Counted from the first letter of the stretch, positions 8,655 through 17,340 are shown. The stretch is DNA of 20,503 nucleotides from Endobugula sp047636495 (GCA_047636495.1 JBLILH010000040.1:1-20503); one strand, 5' to 3'. Numbers and translations are program-made. Notes: generated from the sequence alone by a model not told the origin.

Positions 8655-10817
8655 TTAAGATAACTGAAACCAGTCAACGGATGTATCTAAAGAATTTGAT
8701 GCTTCAACTAGTTGTTCGACCGCTTGATTTAACTGTGTACTTTGTGAGGCCGTTTCCGTGGCACCAGCAGATATTTGGGTTGTTTTATCGACCACATCCG
8801 CAACAATAAGGGTTTGTTGATTGAGTACATCGGATATATTGATGATTATTTCACTAGTATCACTGGAAGATTGTACAATTTTCATCATTGCATCACTGGC
8901 TTGAGAAATGAGTTGTAAGCTATTCTCAACGGCTTGTGAGCCTTTGTGCATAGTGCTAATGCAACGTGACGTGTCATTTTGCACCTTATCAATCATTGAT
9001 TGAATTTCATTAGTGGCTTCTGCGGACCTTTGCGCTAATGCTCTGACTTCATCGGCGACTACTGAAAACCCCCGGCCAGCTTCTCCAGCACGAGCAGATT
9101 CTATGGCTGCATTGAGTGCTAATAAATTGGTTTGATCGGCAATACTATTAATGACACCAATTATTGTTCCAATGACTTTTGTGCTATCTCCCAGTGTGCG
9201 AATAGTGGTTTCAGCCTCGGTGACAATATTGGCTGAAGTATGCATATAATTGGCTGATTTTTTTACGGTCTCTTGTGCCTGTATGGCATGTGTTGAAGAG
9301 GTTTCGGCATTCTTTTTAGCACTTATAGTGAGGTCAGATAATGATGTGTTAAAATGGTTTAATTTTCCCATGGCCGTAGACACTGCAGTGGTATGTTGTG
9401 CTTGAGTGGTGCTGGTATTTTTTAGAGCGATAACTGCTGATTTTTGCTGCGTTGATAGTTCCATGGTATTATTAGCCACTTGTTTAATCGTTTTGATAGT
9501 TTGTGATGTGGCAATAATAGTATGACTTAATGAGTGTGTTAAGTCGTTGATTTCATCTTTGTTGTTATCCGGTAGATTACTGTCGGTGATATCGATAGTG
9601 GTGAAATTGCCTTCCGCCATGCCTTTTGCCAAGTGGACGCTGTTTCGTATGGGGATAACAACGGCATGTTGAATAAAAATAATGCTGGCGATTGCAACTG
9701 CAATCGCAATGCTCACTAGGACGATCATTTCTAAAACAGATTTTTTGATAAAGCGATTTAAGTTTGTTTGTGTTGAATGTTGTAATGACTGATTGTAGTC
9801 AGTAGTTGAAATGATTGCTATTGATAGTTGTTGTTTTAATGTGGCAGTATTATCGTTAAAGAGGCTTATGTCCAGATTAGTGGACTGTTGATTAATAAGC
9901 ACTTGTCTATAGCTTGCCATGACACCTCCAGGAGGGAGTGTTTTAGCGTTAAATGTTGCTAGTGAGGTTTTAATATTATGTAAGATAGTTTTTTGTTCCT
10001 TGGTAGGTAGTCTACGCTTTATGTTTTTTATGATACGCAGTATGCGTTTCATGTCTTTCTCGAAATTCGCTTGAATAGTATCTAATTTATCAGCATTACG
10101 GGTTTTTATATAAGTAGTAACATGTTGGCTTAAGGTGTCAGAGTATTGTTTAATTTTACTTAAGGCTAGTAGCATGCTGACTTCATTCTCGAGTAACGAT
10201 GTGATTGCTGATTCAAGATCAGCTTGGGTAAGATGGCCTATTTGAATATCAGTTTTGGTGATCTCTTCTATGCTAGAAATATGCGCACTGGCAGATTCTT
10301 GCAGGTGGTTGACATGATCAGTGATTGTTTTTTGAGCCGTTATATACTCCTTATGTTTTTGTTGGAATATACTGCTATTTTTTAACGAAATAGTTTGTTT
10401 ATCGATAATGCTTGTTGTTATAGTGCGAAGATCTAGTAGCGTAGCTGTAACTTCATTATTGAATTCGGTTGTTGTATCTGGTAGTTCAAGCTGATCAATT
10501 TTTTCCTTGATGGTACCAATGCTAGTAAAAAAGGTATTGCTTGTTTCTATTAATGTATTAGCTTCATTATTATCGGTAAGTGATTGTGTTGCCTGGCTGG
10601 AAAAATTACTTACCGCTAAATTTTGGTCTGTAATTAAGCTGGATAATACCCAGCCATCTTTTGAGTTTTGGTTAGTAATAGTTTGAATTTCGAAGAGAGC
10701 GTAAATGCCGCCTCCAGCACATAGAACGGCAATCAGCACTAATAATATAAGGATGACACCTATTTTTGCGGTTAATGTAAAACGGTGTAAGGTGCTTGCT
10801 GTATTGTTTTCTAGCAT
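8655..10817 (-). CDS. Methyl-accepting chemotaxis protein
   Basis: This 720-residue transmembrane chemoreceptor has the standard order. TM1 is at about 18-43, followed by a roughly 315-residue helical periplasmic sensor region (44-360). TM2 is at about 361-384, a HAMP linker at about 385-440, and a cytoplasmic signalling domain follows. The conserved hairpin tip (about 558-598), with DQTNLLALNAAIESARAGE and GRGFSVVADEVRALAQRS, binds CheA/CheW in this family. The sensor region is long and Ser/Thr/Gln-rich, and its ligand cannot be read from sequence. No C-terminal NWETF-type CheR tether is present; the protein ends in DWFQLS. It precedes fadI by 63 bp on the same strand and may be co-transcribed. 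The ATG has a modest AGG 8 nt upstream. Confidence 0.95.
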   Translation of the reverse strand: MLENNTASTLHRFTLTAKIGVILILLVLIAVLCAGGGIYALFEIQTITNQNSKDGWVLSSLITDQNLAVSNFSSQATQSLTDNNEANTLIETSNTFFTSIGTIKEKIDQLELPDTTTEFNNEVTATLLDLRTITTSIIDKQTISLKNSSIFQQKHKEYITAQKTITDHVNHLQESASAHISSIEEITKTDIQIGHLTQADLESAITSLLENEVSMLLALSKIKQYSDTLSQHVTTYIKTRNADKLDTIQANFEKDMKRILRIIKNIKRRLPTKEQKTILHNIKTSLATFNAKTLPPGGVMASYRQVLINQQSTNLDISLFNDNTATLKQQLSIAIISTTDYNQSLQHSTQTNLNRFIKKSVLEMIVLVSIAIAVAIASIIFIQHAVVIPIRNSVHLAKGMAEGNFTTIDITDSNLPDNNKDEINDLTHSLSHTIIATSQTIKTIKQVANNTMELSTQQKSAVIALKNTSTTQAQHTTAVSTAMGKLNHFNTSLSDLTISAKKNAETSSTHAIQAQETVKKSANYMHTSANIVTEAETTIRTLGDSTKVIGTIIGVINSIADQTNLLALNAAIESARAGEAGRGFSVVADEVRALAQRSAEATNEIQSMIDKVQNDTSRCISTMHKGSQAVENSLQLISQASDAMMKIVQSSSDTSEIIINISDVLNQQTLIVADVVDKTTQISAGATETASQSTQLNQAVEQLVEASNSLDTSVDWFQLS

Positions 10818-11299
10818 AATAAAAACCTATAAAGTGGTGTTTGCTTATGTGGGCTATCAACGTGTATTTTTTTGTGCAGTAAAAATACTCAACATTATTG
10901 GAGCTAAGTAGGCATAGAAAATAGGGTGATGTTTTCTACACCTAGATGAATGTTGTCCTGACAACTCAAACTATCCGTGCAGTTGTATAGCTTTTCCAGT
11001 ATCCGAGAATAATGTTAAATCTCTCATCACGCGATGTTAATATTCACTGTGCACATCAATTACCTACACATCCTTTTTGCGCTAAGTGGCTTTTTCTAGG
11101 ACTATCGCTAAACCCTTATTATTTCAGTGTAGTAAAGTATGCAGTTAATATTATATTTTGGGTAAGCTGAATGTAAGTGATTACACATCACCTTTGCTGA
11201 TAAGGTGGGCGCAAAAAATATGGCTTACGCCACTGTTTAACGAACTTCACTTAGCCATGCAATTCCAGTTGCCCTACTAAGTGAAGTGCTTGATGATGA
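10818..11299. other. 482-bp intergenic region, no gene seen
   Basis: This gap lies between the chemoreceptor start and the end of the NHL gene. It has no supported reading frame and is AT-rich. It presumably holds the chemoreceptor promoter (a sigma70 pair was not convincing and no flagellar sigma28 motif was found) and the 3' end of the NHL transcript. A small hairpin, CACCTT-7 nt-AAGGTG, occurs near 11186-11204. Confidence 0.5.
11244..11287 (-). terminator. Inverted repeat downstream of the NHL gene
   Basis: ACTTCACTTAG (11244-11254) and CTAAGTGAAGT (11277-11287) are perfect 11-bp inverted arms with a 22-nt spacer, starting 12 bp after the NHL stop codon. The position suggests transcript-end formation or mRNA 3' protection. 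The stem is not GC-rich and no U-tract follows, so intrinsic termination is uncertain. Confidence 0.4.
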
Positions 11300-12238
11300 C
11301 TATAAGTTGGCTTTAAACACCTGTATGCGATCATTAGCGGTATCAGCAACATAGACCCAGCCAGTAGCTTTATCGACGAAGACACCATGAATGTTGCCAA
11401 ATTCACCTATATTGCTACCGCTTTTGCCATAAATCCCGATAAAGTTTCCTGCATTATCAAAGATGGAGACACGATTATTGCCAATTTCACCCGTATAGAT
11501 ATTGTCGTCTTTATCAATGCCAATGCCTGCAGGTTTACTTAATTGACCCGGTGCAGAACCACTAGAACCAATGACTCTTAATAGCTTGCCTTTATCATCA
11601 AACACTTGGATGCGGTCATTTTTTAGGTCAGCGACTACCATTTCACCTAAGGAATTAAATTTTGAGGCCTCTGGGTTGTTGAATTGGCCGGGGGCTACTC
11701 CCAACTCGCCAAAAGTAAATTTAAAGTTACCCTCTAAATCCCATACGCTAATACGGTGGTTGCCAGCTTCAGGCATATAATATAGCCCATTGTGAATATC
11801 GGTGAATTCGGACTTTTTATTTTGTCCTGGTTCTGAACCCCATTCACTAAACGTGTTGAGCCATTTGTAGTTTTTATCATAGACCTTTACATCACCCGTA
11901 TTGTAATCGGCAACAAATATACGGCCATCGGGAGCGACAGAAATACCTTCTGGTTTATCTAAATGTTGGTTATCATCACCCTTGCCACCAAAGCGGGAAA
12001 TAAATTTGCCACTGGTTTTGTCAAAAACTTGTACCCAGGCATGAGCCGCATCGGTAGCCAATAAATGGCCATTTGCGGTAATGTCAAAGTCCTCTACATA
12101 TTTGAATTGCCCTTCACCATCACCAGTAGAGCCTATCGACATAATATGAGAAAAGCTAACAGCGGCAGCGGACAGGGAGTAAGCCATTGAAAAAGCTAGG
12201 GTTCCAAGGAATAGTGTTTTTTTAAAAATAGCATGCAT
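11300..12238 (-). CDS. Exported NHL-repeat beta-propeller protein
   Basis: This is a 312-residue protein from ATG at 12238, which has a GGAG 9 nt upstream. A GTG five codons earlier lies inside that ribosome site, so it was rejected. The N-terminus is a Sec signal peptide: KK, a hydrophobic core, then SLSAAA before about residue 26. The rest is about six NHL blades with recurring units such as GQFNNPEASKFNSLGEMVVA, NDRIQVFD and NRVSIFD, each ending in a G.xG..PGQ.. turn. Propellers of this type bind proteins, polysaccharides or small ligands, and some are enzymes. No catalytic residues were identified, so the function is unknown. It is probably periplasmic or secreted, and it is the first of the minus-strand genes left of the insertion sequence. 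Confidence 0.88.
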   Translation of the reverse strand: MHAIFKKTLFLGTLAFSMAYSLSAAAVSFSHIMSIGSTGDGEGQFKYVEDFDITANGHLLATDAAHAWVQVFDKTSGKFISRFGGKGDDNQHLDKPEGISVAPDGRIFVADYNTGDVKVYDKNYKWLNTFSEWGSEPGQNKKSEFTDIHNGLYYMPEAGNHRISVWDLEGNFKFTFGELGVAPGQFNNPEASKFNSLGEMVVADLKNDRIQVFDDKGKLLRVIGSSGSAPGQLSKPAGIGIDKDDNIYTGEIGNNRVSIFDNAGNFIGIYGKSGSNIGEFGNIHGVFVDKATGWVYVADTANDRIQVFKANL

Positions 12239-12276
12239 TATGTGTATCTCCACAGTTGAGGGTAAATAATAATGTA

Positions 12277-12300
12277 GGGGGGGTGGGGGGTGGGTGGTGG
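12277..12300 (+). other. G-rich tract, possible G-quadruplex
   Basis: The plus strand reads as G-runs of 7, 6, 3, 2 and 2 separated by single T residues. Splitting the first run gives at least four G-triplets with one-base loops, a classical quadruplex pattern. It lies 39-62 bp upstream of the NHL start, on the template strand of that gene, so the nascent leader RNA would be C-rich. Confidence 0.5.
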
Positions 12301-12401
12301 CAAACTACTGCCCAGCCAATTGAAGTATTTGTTTTTCAAACAAGTCTCACTTTTAAGTAATAGTTGAGGCTTTGTTATTTTGCAAGTTATTTATTGGTCT
12401 C

Positions 12402-12405
12402 CTAG
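12402..12405. repeat. Left CTAG flank of the insertion sequence
   Basis: CTAG directly abuts the left terminal inverted repeat and is repeated at the right end (14001-14004). The sequence further left is not the continuation of fadI, so the pair is not a simple target duplication in one gene. Confidence 0.7.
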
Positions 12406-14000
12406 CAGCCTGTCGGACTTCACCGCCAATTAATGAGATAATATGGCCTTCAAACAATACAGATACTCTTATGAGCCGCTTCATCACCGCCGATCGTAAT
12501 ACCGATTATTTGTTGCCGCCATCGCTGTCCGAGTGGCTACCAGAGGGGCATCTTGCGAGCTTCGTTGCTGACATTGTCGGGCAGCTCGACTTAAGTGAAA
12601 TCACCCAACAATATCGTGGTCGTGGTTCTAAACACATCACCCTGAAACGTTGCTGTGCCTGCTGATTTACGGTTATGCCACTGGTGTCTTCTCCAGCCGT
12701 AAAATTGAACGAGCGAGCTATGACTCCATTGCCTTTCGCTATCTTGCCGCCAACACTCACCCCGATCACGACACTATTGCCAGTTTTCGCCACCGCTTTC
12801 TACCGCAATTAGAGAGTTTGTTTGTGCAGGTTCTGATGATTGCTCATGAAATGAAGCTGTTTAAAATGGGCAACATTTCACTGGATGGCACTAAACTCAT
12901 GGCCAATGCGAGTAAACACAAAGCCCTTTCTTACCAACACTTGAAAAAAATTGAGGAGCAACTTAAGGCTGAAGTCAAAGCCTTAACCGCACAGGCAGAG
13001 GCTGCCGATACAGTGCCAGTTAATGACGGCATGGATATACCCGCAGAAATAGCGCGTCGCGAAGAGCGGCTGGTGGTGATGGCGGCAGCGAAGAAAAAGA
13101 TCGAAGCCCGCGCCCAAGAACGCTTTGAGCGTGAACAGGTTGAATATCAAGAAAAAATCGACAAGCGTGAGGGGCCGCGCAAGACAGGGAAAAATCCACG
13201 AGGCAAGGAACCCGTGACACCAACCCCTGAGCCAAAAGATAAGGATCAAGTCAATTTGACAGATGAGGAGTCGCGTATTATGCCTATTTCTGGTGGCGGT
13301 TTTGAGCAGTGCTATAACGCCCAGGCCAGTGTAGACACCGAGACTATGCTAGTACTGGCTACCCATGTAAGCCAGGCTGCCAAGGACAAAAAGGAAATTA
13401 TTCTGCACTGAAGAAGATTGCCGAACTACCGGAAGAGTGGGAGCAGCCGATCATTTGCTGGGGGATACCGGTTTCTTCAGCGCCGCTAATGTAGCCGCTT
13501 GCGAAAAGGCCGGTATCACGCCGTTGCTGGCAAGCAAGCGCGACTCACATAATCTATCGCCTGCTGAACGCTTTGCCCCGATACGCCCGCACCGGATACC
13601 GATGACCCGGTAGAGCAGATGAAGCACCGGCTCACAACCAAGGCGGGGCGAGCGCTCTATGGTCTGAGAAAGCAAACCGTAGAACCCGTCTTTGGGATCA
13701 TCAAACAAGTGATGGGATTTAGACAATTCTCGATGCGTGGCGTGGAAAAAGCCGCGGGTGAATGGACGCTTGCCAGTCTTGCTTGGAATGTGAAGCGTAT
13801 GAACGTACTCAGAACAGTGTAAAACTGCGTTAAAATGGTTATTCGCACAGTATTGCGTGCGGTAGCGACTCGTGGCAGGCGATTTTTTATCGGATGGAAT
13901 TGTCCTTGCGTTTAATATTGGCTACACGTAGAGCGCTTCGGCGTTAACACCCGAATAAATTAAAGGGATTGGAGCTTTTATACCTCAGTCCGACAGACTG
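12406..14000 (+). mobile_element. Decayed IS1182-family insertion sequence (1,595 bp)
   Basis: The terminal inverted repeats are CAGCCTGTCGGACT (12406-12419) and AGTCCGACAGACTG (13987-14000), which match at 13 of 14 positions, and both ends abut CTAG. The single transposase gene inside resembles the IS1182 family but is frameshifted. The 178 bp between the transposase stop and the right end carry no gene. The right end interrupts a fadI copy whose distal part is missing to the left, so the element also marks a deletion or recombination junction. Confidence 0.88.
12471..13822 (+). pseudogene. IS1182-family transposase, four frameshifts
   Basis: The translation is recognisable end to end only by changing frame. 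It starts MSRFITADRNTDYLLPPSLS (ATG 12471), then continues LLIYGYATGVFSSRKIERA, NISLDGTKLMANASKHKALS, GGGFEQCYNAQASVD, GDTGFFSAANVAACEKAG and finally TVEPVFGIIKQVMGFRQFS, ending at TAA 13820-13822. Breaks lie near 12630, 13402, 13447 and 13578. Each moves the frame by minus one, as expected for single-base losses. The probable DDE residues are the Asp of SLDGTK, the Asp of GDTGFF and the Glu of VEPVFG; all three survive but in different frames. No slippery heptamer was seen at the breaks, so programmed frameshifting is unlikely and the gene should be inactive. Confidence 0.9.
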
Positions 14001-14359
14001 CTAGACGAATCCGCACCACCGGCAATACCAATTTTTATATCGTTAGTGTGAATGCCGTCTACAATCGAAGCGACGGATTGAAAGCTGGTAGCGCAGGCAC
14101 GAGACACGCTATAAGCATCGCAAATCACCGGTATATTCGTACCCAGTACCATTTCGCGTGCAATATTTGGCGCCTTAGGCAACGTGACGACTTGACCATA
14201 AATGAGTCGATCAATGGTCGACGTATCAATATTGGTTTGTGCTAACAGTTCTTTAACCACCATGCGACCCAAATCAATCGCATTGATGCGTTTAAAAAAA
14301 GTGCCTTGTCGGGCAAAAGGCGTACGTAGTCCGGCGACAACGGCAATACGGTCAGGCAT
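13985..14359 (-). pseudogene. Truncated second fadI copy (first 120 codons) fused into the IS end
   Basis: From ATG at 14359 the translation matches fadI residues 1-120 with nine substitutions (for example T9A, A19G, I39L, V70M, A75N) and includes the active-site SVSRACATS. At the CTAG (14001-14004) it enters the right end of the insertion sequence, adds SLSD and stops at 13985-13987. The distal catalytic His and Cys are absent, so it cannot be a working thiolase. It keeps a strong SD (GAGGAG, 6 nt spacing), better than that of the intact fadI. The two copies align over 359 bp without indels, but the identity is strongly patchy. Confidence 0.93.
14001..14004. repeat. Right CTAG flank of the insertion sequence, inside fadI'
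   Basis: This CTAG is native fadI sequence, since the intact gene has it at 8233-8236. The element therefore landed at a pre-existing CTAG or had its end joined there. Confidence 0.7.
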
Positions 14360-14510
14360 GGAGTTCTCCTCGTGGGGTGTTGTTTATCAGTTTTCTCTCG
14401 TTTACAGGTGTTGATATTGCTGCATATGGTCTATTCTTAGAGGGTGTTTTTTAAATTATTATAGAGTATAAATATAAACAACGCATAGACACCTCTTAGG
14501 AGTGACCAAT
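14360..14510. promoter_or_regulatory. Divergent control region between fadI' and fadE
   Basis: This 151-bp region separates the divergent starts of the broken fadI copy and fadE. It contains AT-rich TATAGAGTATAAATATAA (14460-14477), a plausible -10 zone for fadE, and AGGAG at 14498-14502 as the fadE SD. AGAGGGTGT (14439-14447) can pair with ACACCTCT (14489-14496) apart from one bulged G, just upstream of the SD. The regulator is unknown, and the fadI palindrome at 8612-8628 has no copy here. Confidence 0.45.
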
Positions 14511-17003
14511 ATGACTTTATTTTTCTTATTCGCGGCAATAGCGATTATATTTTTTTGCGCGTACTCTCAGGTCCCCTTACTTATGACGGCGCTGATGTTT
14601 TCAGCCTTAACAGTTGTTAAGCTGATTACCTCAGGTCTAGGTTTTTTTGGGATAGTCCTTATCATTATTTCTGCGGTATTGCTGTTGTTAGCGCAAAAGC
14701 CGTTAAGAAGACAATATCTTAGCCGCTCTATCTTCACTTGGTTTCGTAGCGTATTACCCGATATTTCTCAAACCGAACAAGAAGCAATAGATGCGGGTAC
14801 GGTGTGGTGGGATGGGGAGTTGTTTAGTGGTAAACCTAACTGGAATAAATTACTGAGTTTACCTAAGCCGAGTTTTACCGAGGAAGAGCAAGCTTTTCTA
14901 GATGGCCCTGTGATTGAGCTATGCCGGATGATGGACAACTGGAATATTAATCATAATTTAGCCGTCATTCCACCAAAAACACTGCAATTTATTAAAGATA
15001 ATGGCTTTTTAGGCATGATCATTCCTAAAGAATATGGTGGTCTCGGGTTTTCTGGACTGGCGCAGTCGGAAGTGCTAAGCCGTATCTCGGTGACGGGTGG
15101 TTGTATTAGTATTTTTATCGGTGTGCCTAATTCCTTAGGCCCCGGTGAACTGTTAATTAAATATGGTACCGAAGCACAAAAAGATCATTACTTGCCGCGT
15201 TTAGCTAAAGGCGTGGATGTCCCTTGCTTTGCCTTAACCGGCCCGCTGGCAGGATCAGATGCGACGTCAATGCCTGACACGGGAGTGGTGTGTAAGGGTG
15301 AATTTAATGGTGAGGAAGTCGTAGGCATTAAGCTTGATTTTGAAAAACGTTATATCACCCTTGCGCCGGTAGCGTCGGTTGTTGGTTTGGCATTTCAGTT
15401 AAGTGACCCTGACCACTTAATGGGCGATAAAGACGAGTATGGAATTACCTGCGCACTGATTCCACGTAAAACTAAAGGTATTCGTATTGGCCGTCGCCAC
15501 AAGCCTATAGGCGATGCGTTTATCAACGGCCCTATCTTTGGTAAAGACGTATTTATCCCACTGGATTATATTATTGGTGGTCCAGCCATGGCGGGTATGG
15601 GGTGGACGATGCTAGTGAATTGTTTATCCGTAGGCCGTTGCATCACCTTGCCCAGTATTGGTAATGGTATGTCGAAGCAAATGCTCATGGGCACATCGGC
15701 CTATGCGGCGGTACGTCAGCAGTTTGGTTTGCCGATTGCCAAGTTCGAGGGCGTGCAAAAACCCTTAGCGCGTATAGCGGGCTATAGTTATATTGAAAAT
15801 GCCGCCTGTGCTCATACCGTGCAATCGTTGTCTTATGGCGAGAAGCCCAGCGTAGCGTCAGCGATTTTGAAATATCACGTGACCGAAATGGCGCGTCAGT
15901 GCTTAATTGATGCGATGGACATTCATGGTGGTAAATCTATTATGACCGGGCCTAAAAATTATGTGGCCGATCCTTACAGTTCAATACCTATTTTAATTAC
16001 TGTTGAGGGCGCAAATATTATGACGCGCAACTTGATGATCTTTGGTCAAGGTGCCACCCGCAGCCATCCTTATGTATTAAAAGAAATGCAATTGGCGAAA
16101 CAGCCGATCAATGACAATACGGTTGCCGAATTTGATGACACATTCTTTGCGCATATTGGATTCTCTATCGGTAACGCAGTGCGCTCACTCGCGTTGGGTG
16201 TTGCGGGTGGCTTGTTAACTAAAAATCCTGGTCATCCACGTTTGGCGAAACACTATCGTAATATAGATCGTCTCAGTGCAAACTTTGCACTGATGGCCGA
16301 TGTCTCCATGCTGTCGTTGCAGTCGAGTTTGAAATTTAAAGAAATGTTATCCGCTCGTTTAGGTGATTTATTAAGTCATCTTTATATGGCAAGTATGGTG
16401 TTAAAACACTATGAGAACGAAGGGTGCCCAGACGATGAATATCCTTTGGTGAAATGGAGCTTGGCGCATCTAACCCACCGTTATCAAGTGGCAGCGGATG
16501 AAATATTACACAACTACCCCAATCGTTTGGTGGCACTCAAGCTACGTTGGTTAATCTTTCCTTTAGGTAAACCCTTTAACGCCCCGCAAGATTCATTGGA
16601 TACCGAGTTAGCGAATTTGTTTACACGCAATACGAATATGCGCCAACGTTATTTAGCGAATGTGTTTGCAGAAAATATTGACGTGAATCCAGCTGGGCAA
16701 GCGAATCATGTTTTCTTAGAACATGATCGATTGGAGCCGATATTTAAGAAGGTTATTGCCGCTATTCGTGACAAAACCATTAAGAAAGCGATTGGCAAGC
16801 AACAAATTGAGCTGGCAAAAGAGGCGGGTGTGATTACGGCCGCCGAAGCGAAAAAATTAATGGCTTACGATAAACAGTTGATGGAGATCATCCATGTGGA
16901 TCATTTTGAAGAAAAGGAATTGATTCGCGTAACCCCAGAGATTAAAAAACCGGCTGTAAAAAAGAAAGCAGTAACTAAAAAACCACCGATTAAGGAATGT
17001 TGA
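14511..17003 (+). CDS. fadE: Acyl-CoA dehydrogenase FadE
   Basis: This 830-residue enzyme catalyses the first, FAD-dependent oxidation of acyl-CoA to trans-2-enoyl-CoA. The ATG at 14511 is preferred because AGGAG lies 8 nt upstream; the GTG at 14502 overlaps that SD. Two hydrophobic segments at about 2-37 and 43-62 give membrane attachment, as in E. coli FadE (814 residues). Motifs include EQEAIDAGTVWWDGELFSGK, IIPKEYGGLGFS, VPNSLGPGELL, the flavin-region CFALTGPLAGSDA (about 239-251), KRYITLAPVASVVGLAF and ITVEGANIMTR, whose glutamate (about 499) occupies the catalytic-base position. The C-terminus ends in an unusual Lys/Pro-rich tail (about 20 residues), which is probably surface-exposed. 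It is transcribed alone, divergent from the fadI remnant. Confidence 0.95.
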   Translation: MTLFFLFAAIAIIFFCAYSQVPLLMTALMFSALTVVKLITSGLGFFGIVLIIISAVLLLLAQKPLRRQYLSRSIFTWFRSVLPDISQTEQEAIDAGTVWWDGELFSGKPNWNKLLSLPKPSFTEEEQAFLDGPVIELCRMMDNWNINHNLAVIPPKTLQFIKDNGFLGMIIPKEYGGLGFSGLAQSEVLSRISVTGGCISIFIGVPNSLGPGELLIKYGTEAQKDHYLPRLAKGVDVPCFALTGPLAGSDATSMPDTGVVCKGEFNGEEVVGIKLDFEKRYITLAPVASVVGLAFQLSDPDHLMGDKDEYGITCALIPRKTKGIRIGRRHKPIGDAFINGPIFGKDVFIPLDYIIGGPAMAGMGWTMLVNCLSVGRCITLPSIGNGMSKQMLMGTSAYAAVRQQFGLPIAKFEGVQKPLARIAGYSYIENAACAHTVQSLSYGEKPSVASAILKYHVTEMARQCLIDAMDIHGGKSIMTGPKNYVADPYSSIPILITVEGANIMTRNLMIFGQGATRSHPYVLKEMQLAKQPINDNTVAEFDDTFFAHIGFSIGNAVRSLALGVAGGLLTKNPGHPRLAKHYRNIDRLSANFALMADVSMLSLQSSLKFKEMLSARLGDLLSHLYMASMVLKHYENEGCPDDEYPLVKWSLAHLTHRYQVAADEILHNYPNRLVALKLRWLIFPLGKPFNAPQDSLDTELANLFTRNTNMRQRYLANVFAENIDVNPAGQANHVFLEHDRLEPIFKKVIAAIRDKTIKKAIGKQQIELAKEAGVITAAEAKKLMAYDKQLMEIIHVDHFEEKELIRVTPEIKKPAVKKKAVTKKPPIKEC

Positions 17004-17217
17004 GTTCAGCCTATAAACGGTTTAGGTCGTGACGCATAAAATTAATACTCAGTCGTTTGTTGGGCGTTTACGCTCTAATCGCAGCGAGGTTTAAAAATAA
17101 GTGACGTAGGGGAGAATACACATTGGTTATCAATCGCTAGACCTCATCTCTCCTGCCACCCCCTATACCATCGGCATCAAGGGCTCGTCACATCGTCTGT
17201 TACCGATAGATAGTTGC
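17004..17217. other. Intergenic region after fadE, no gene seen
   Basis: No supported reading frame was found on either strand, and no GC-rich hairpin with a T-tract for fadE is evident. CCTATAAACGGTTTAGG (17012-17028) is a weak imperfect dyad shortly after the fadE stop. Confidence 0.4.
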
Positions 17218-17340
17218 TTAAGACACCACTTTATCGCCAATGGGCAGGTCGGGTAAATGAAGGATGCTGGCATCGTTTGTTTCTGTCTCACCTAAGGTGA
17301 AATCCGTAATGTTATCAGTGGAGCCATTTCCGTCGCTCGC
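17218..17340 (-). pseudogene. Remnant of an RTX adhesin C-terminus
   Basis: The minus strand reads ASDGNGSTDNITDFTLGE, then NDASILHLPDLPIGDKVVS, then TAA at 17218-17220. This resembles the intact adhesin tail upstream (DAGNDTITDFTVGAGNDVLD, LSDLLVG), which is the type I secretion C-terminal signature region. An in-frame TAG precedes it and no start or repeat domain is attached, so it is a 41-codon fragment of a lost or deleted paralogue. Confidence 0.6.

Noticed and set aside
12241..12253. GTG start giving five additional residues on the NHL protein
   Set aside because: That GTG lies within the ribosome binding site used by the ATG at 12238, and the longer N-terminus would spoil a normal signal peptide.
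12640..12665. Programmed frameshift in the transposase
   Set aside because: There is no slippery heptamer or stimulatory hairpin at the break, and three more same-type breaks follow downstream.
14502..14510. GTG start for fadE at 14502
   Set aside because: It overlaps the AGGAG that is ideally spaced for the ATG at 14511.
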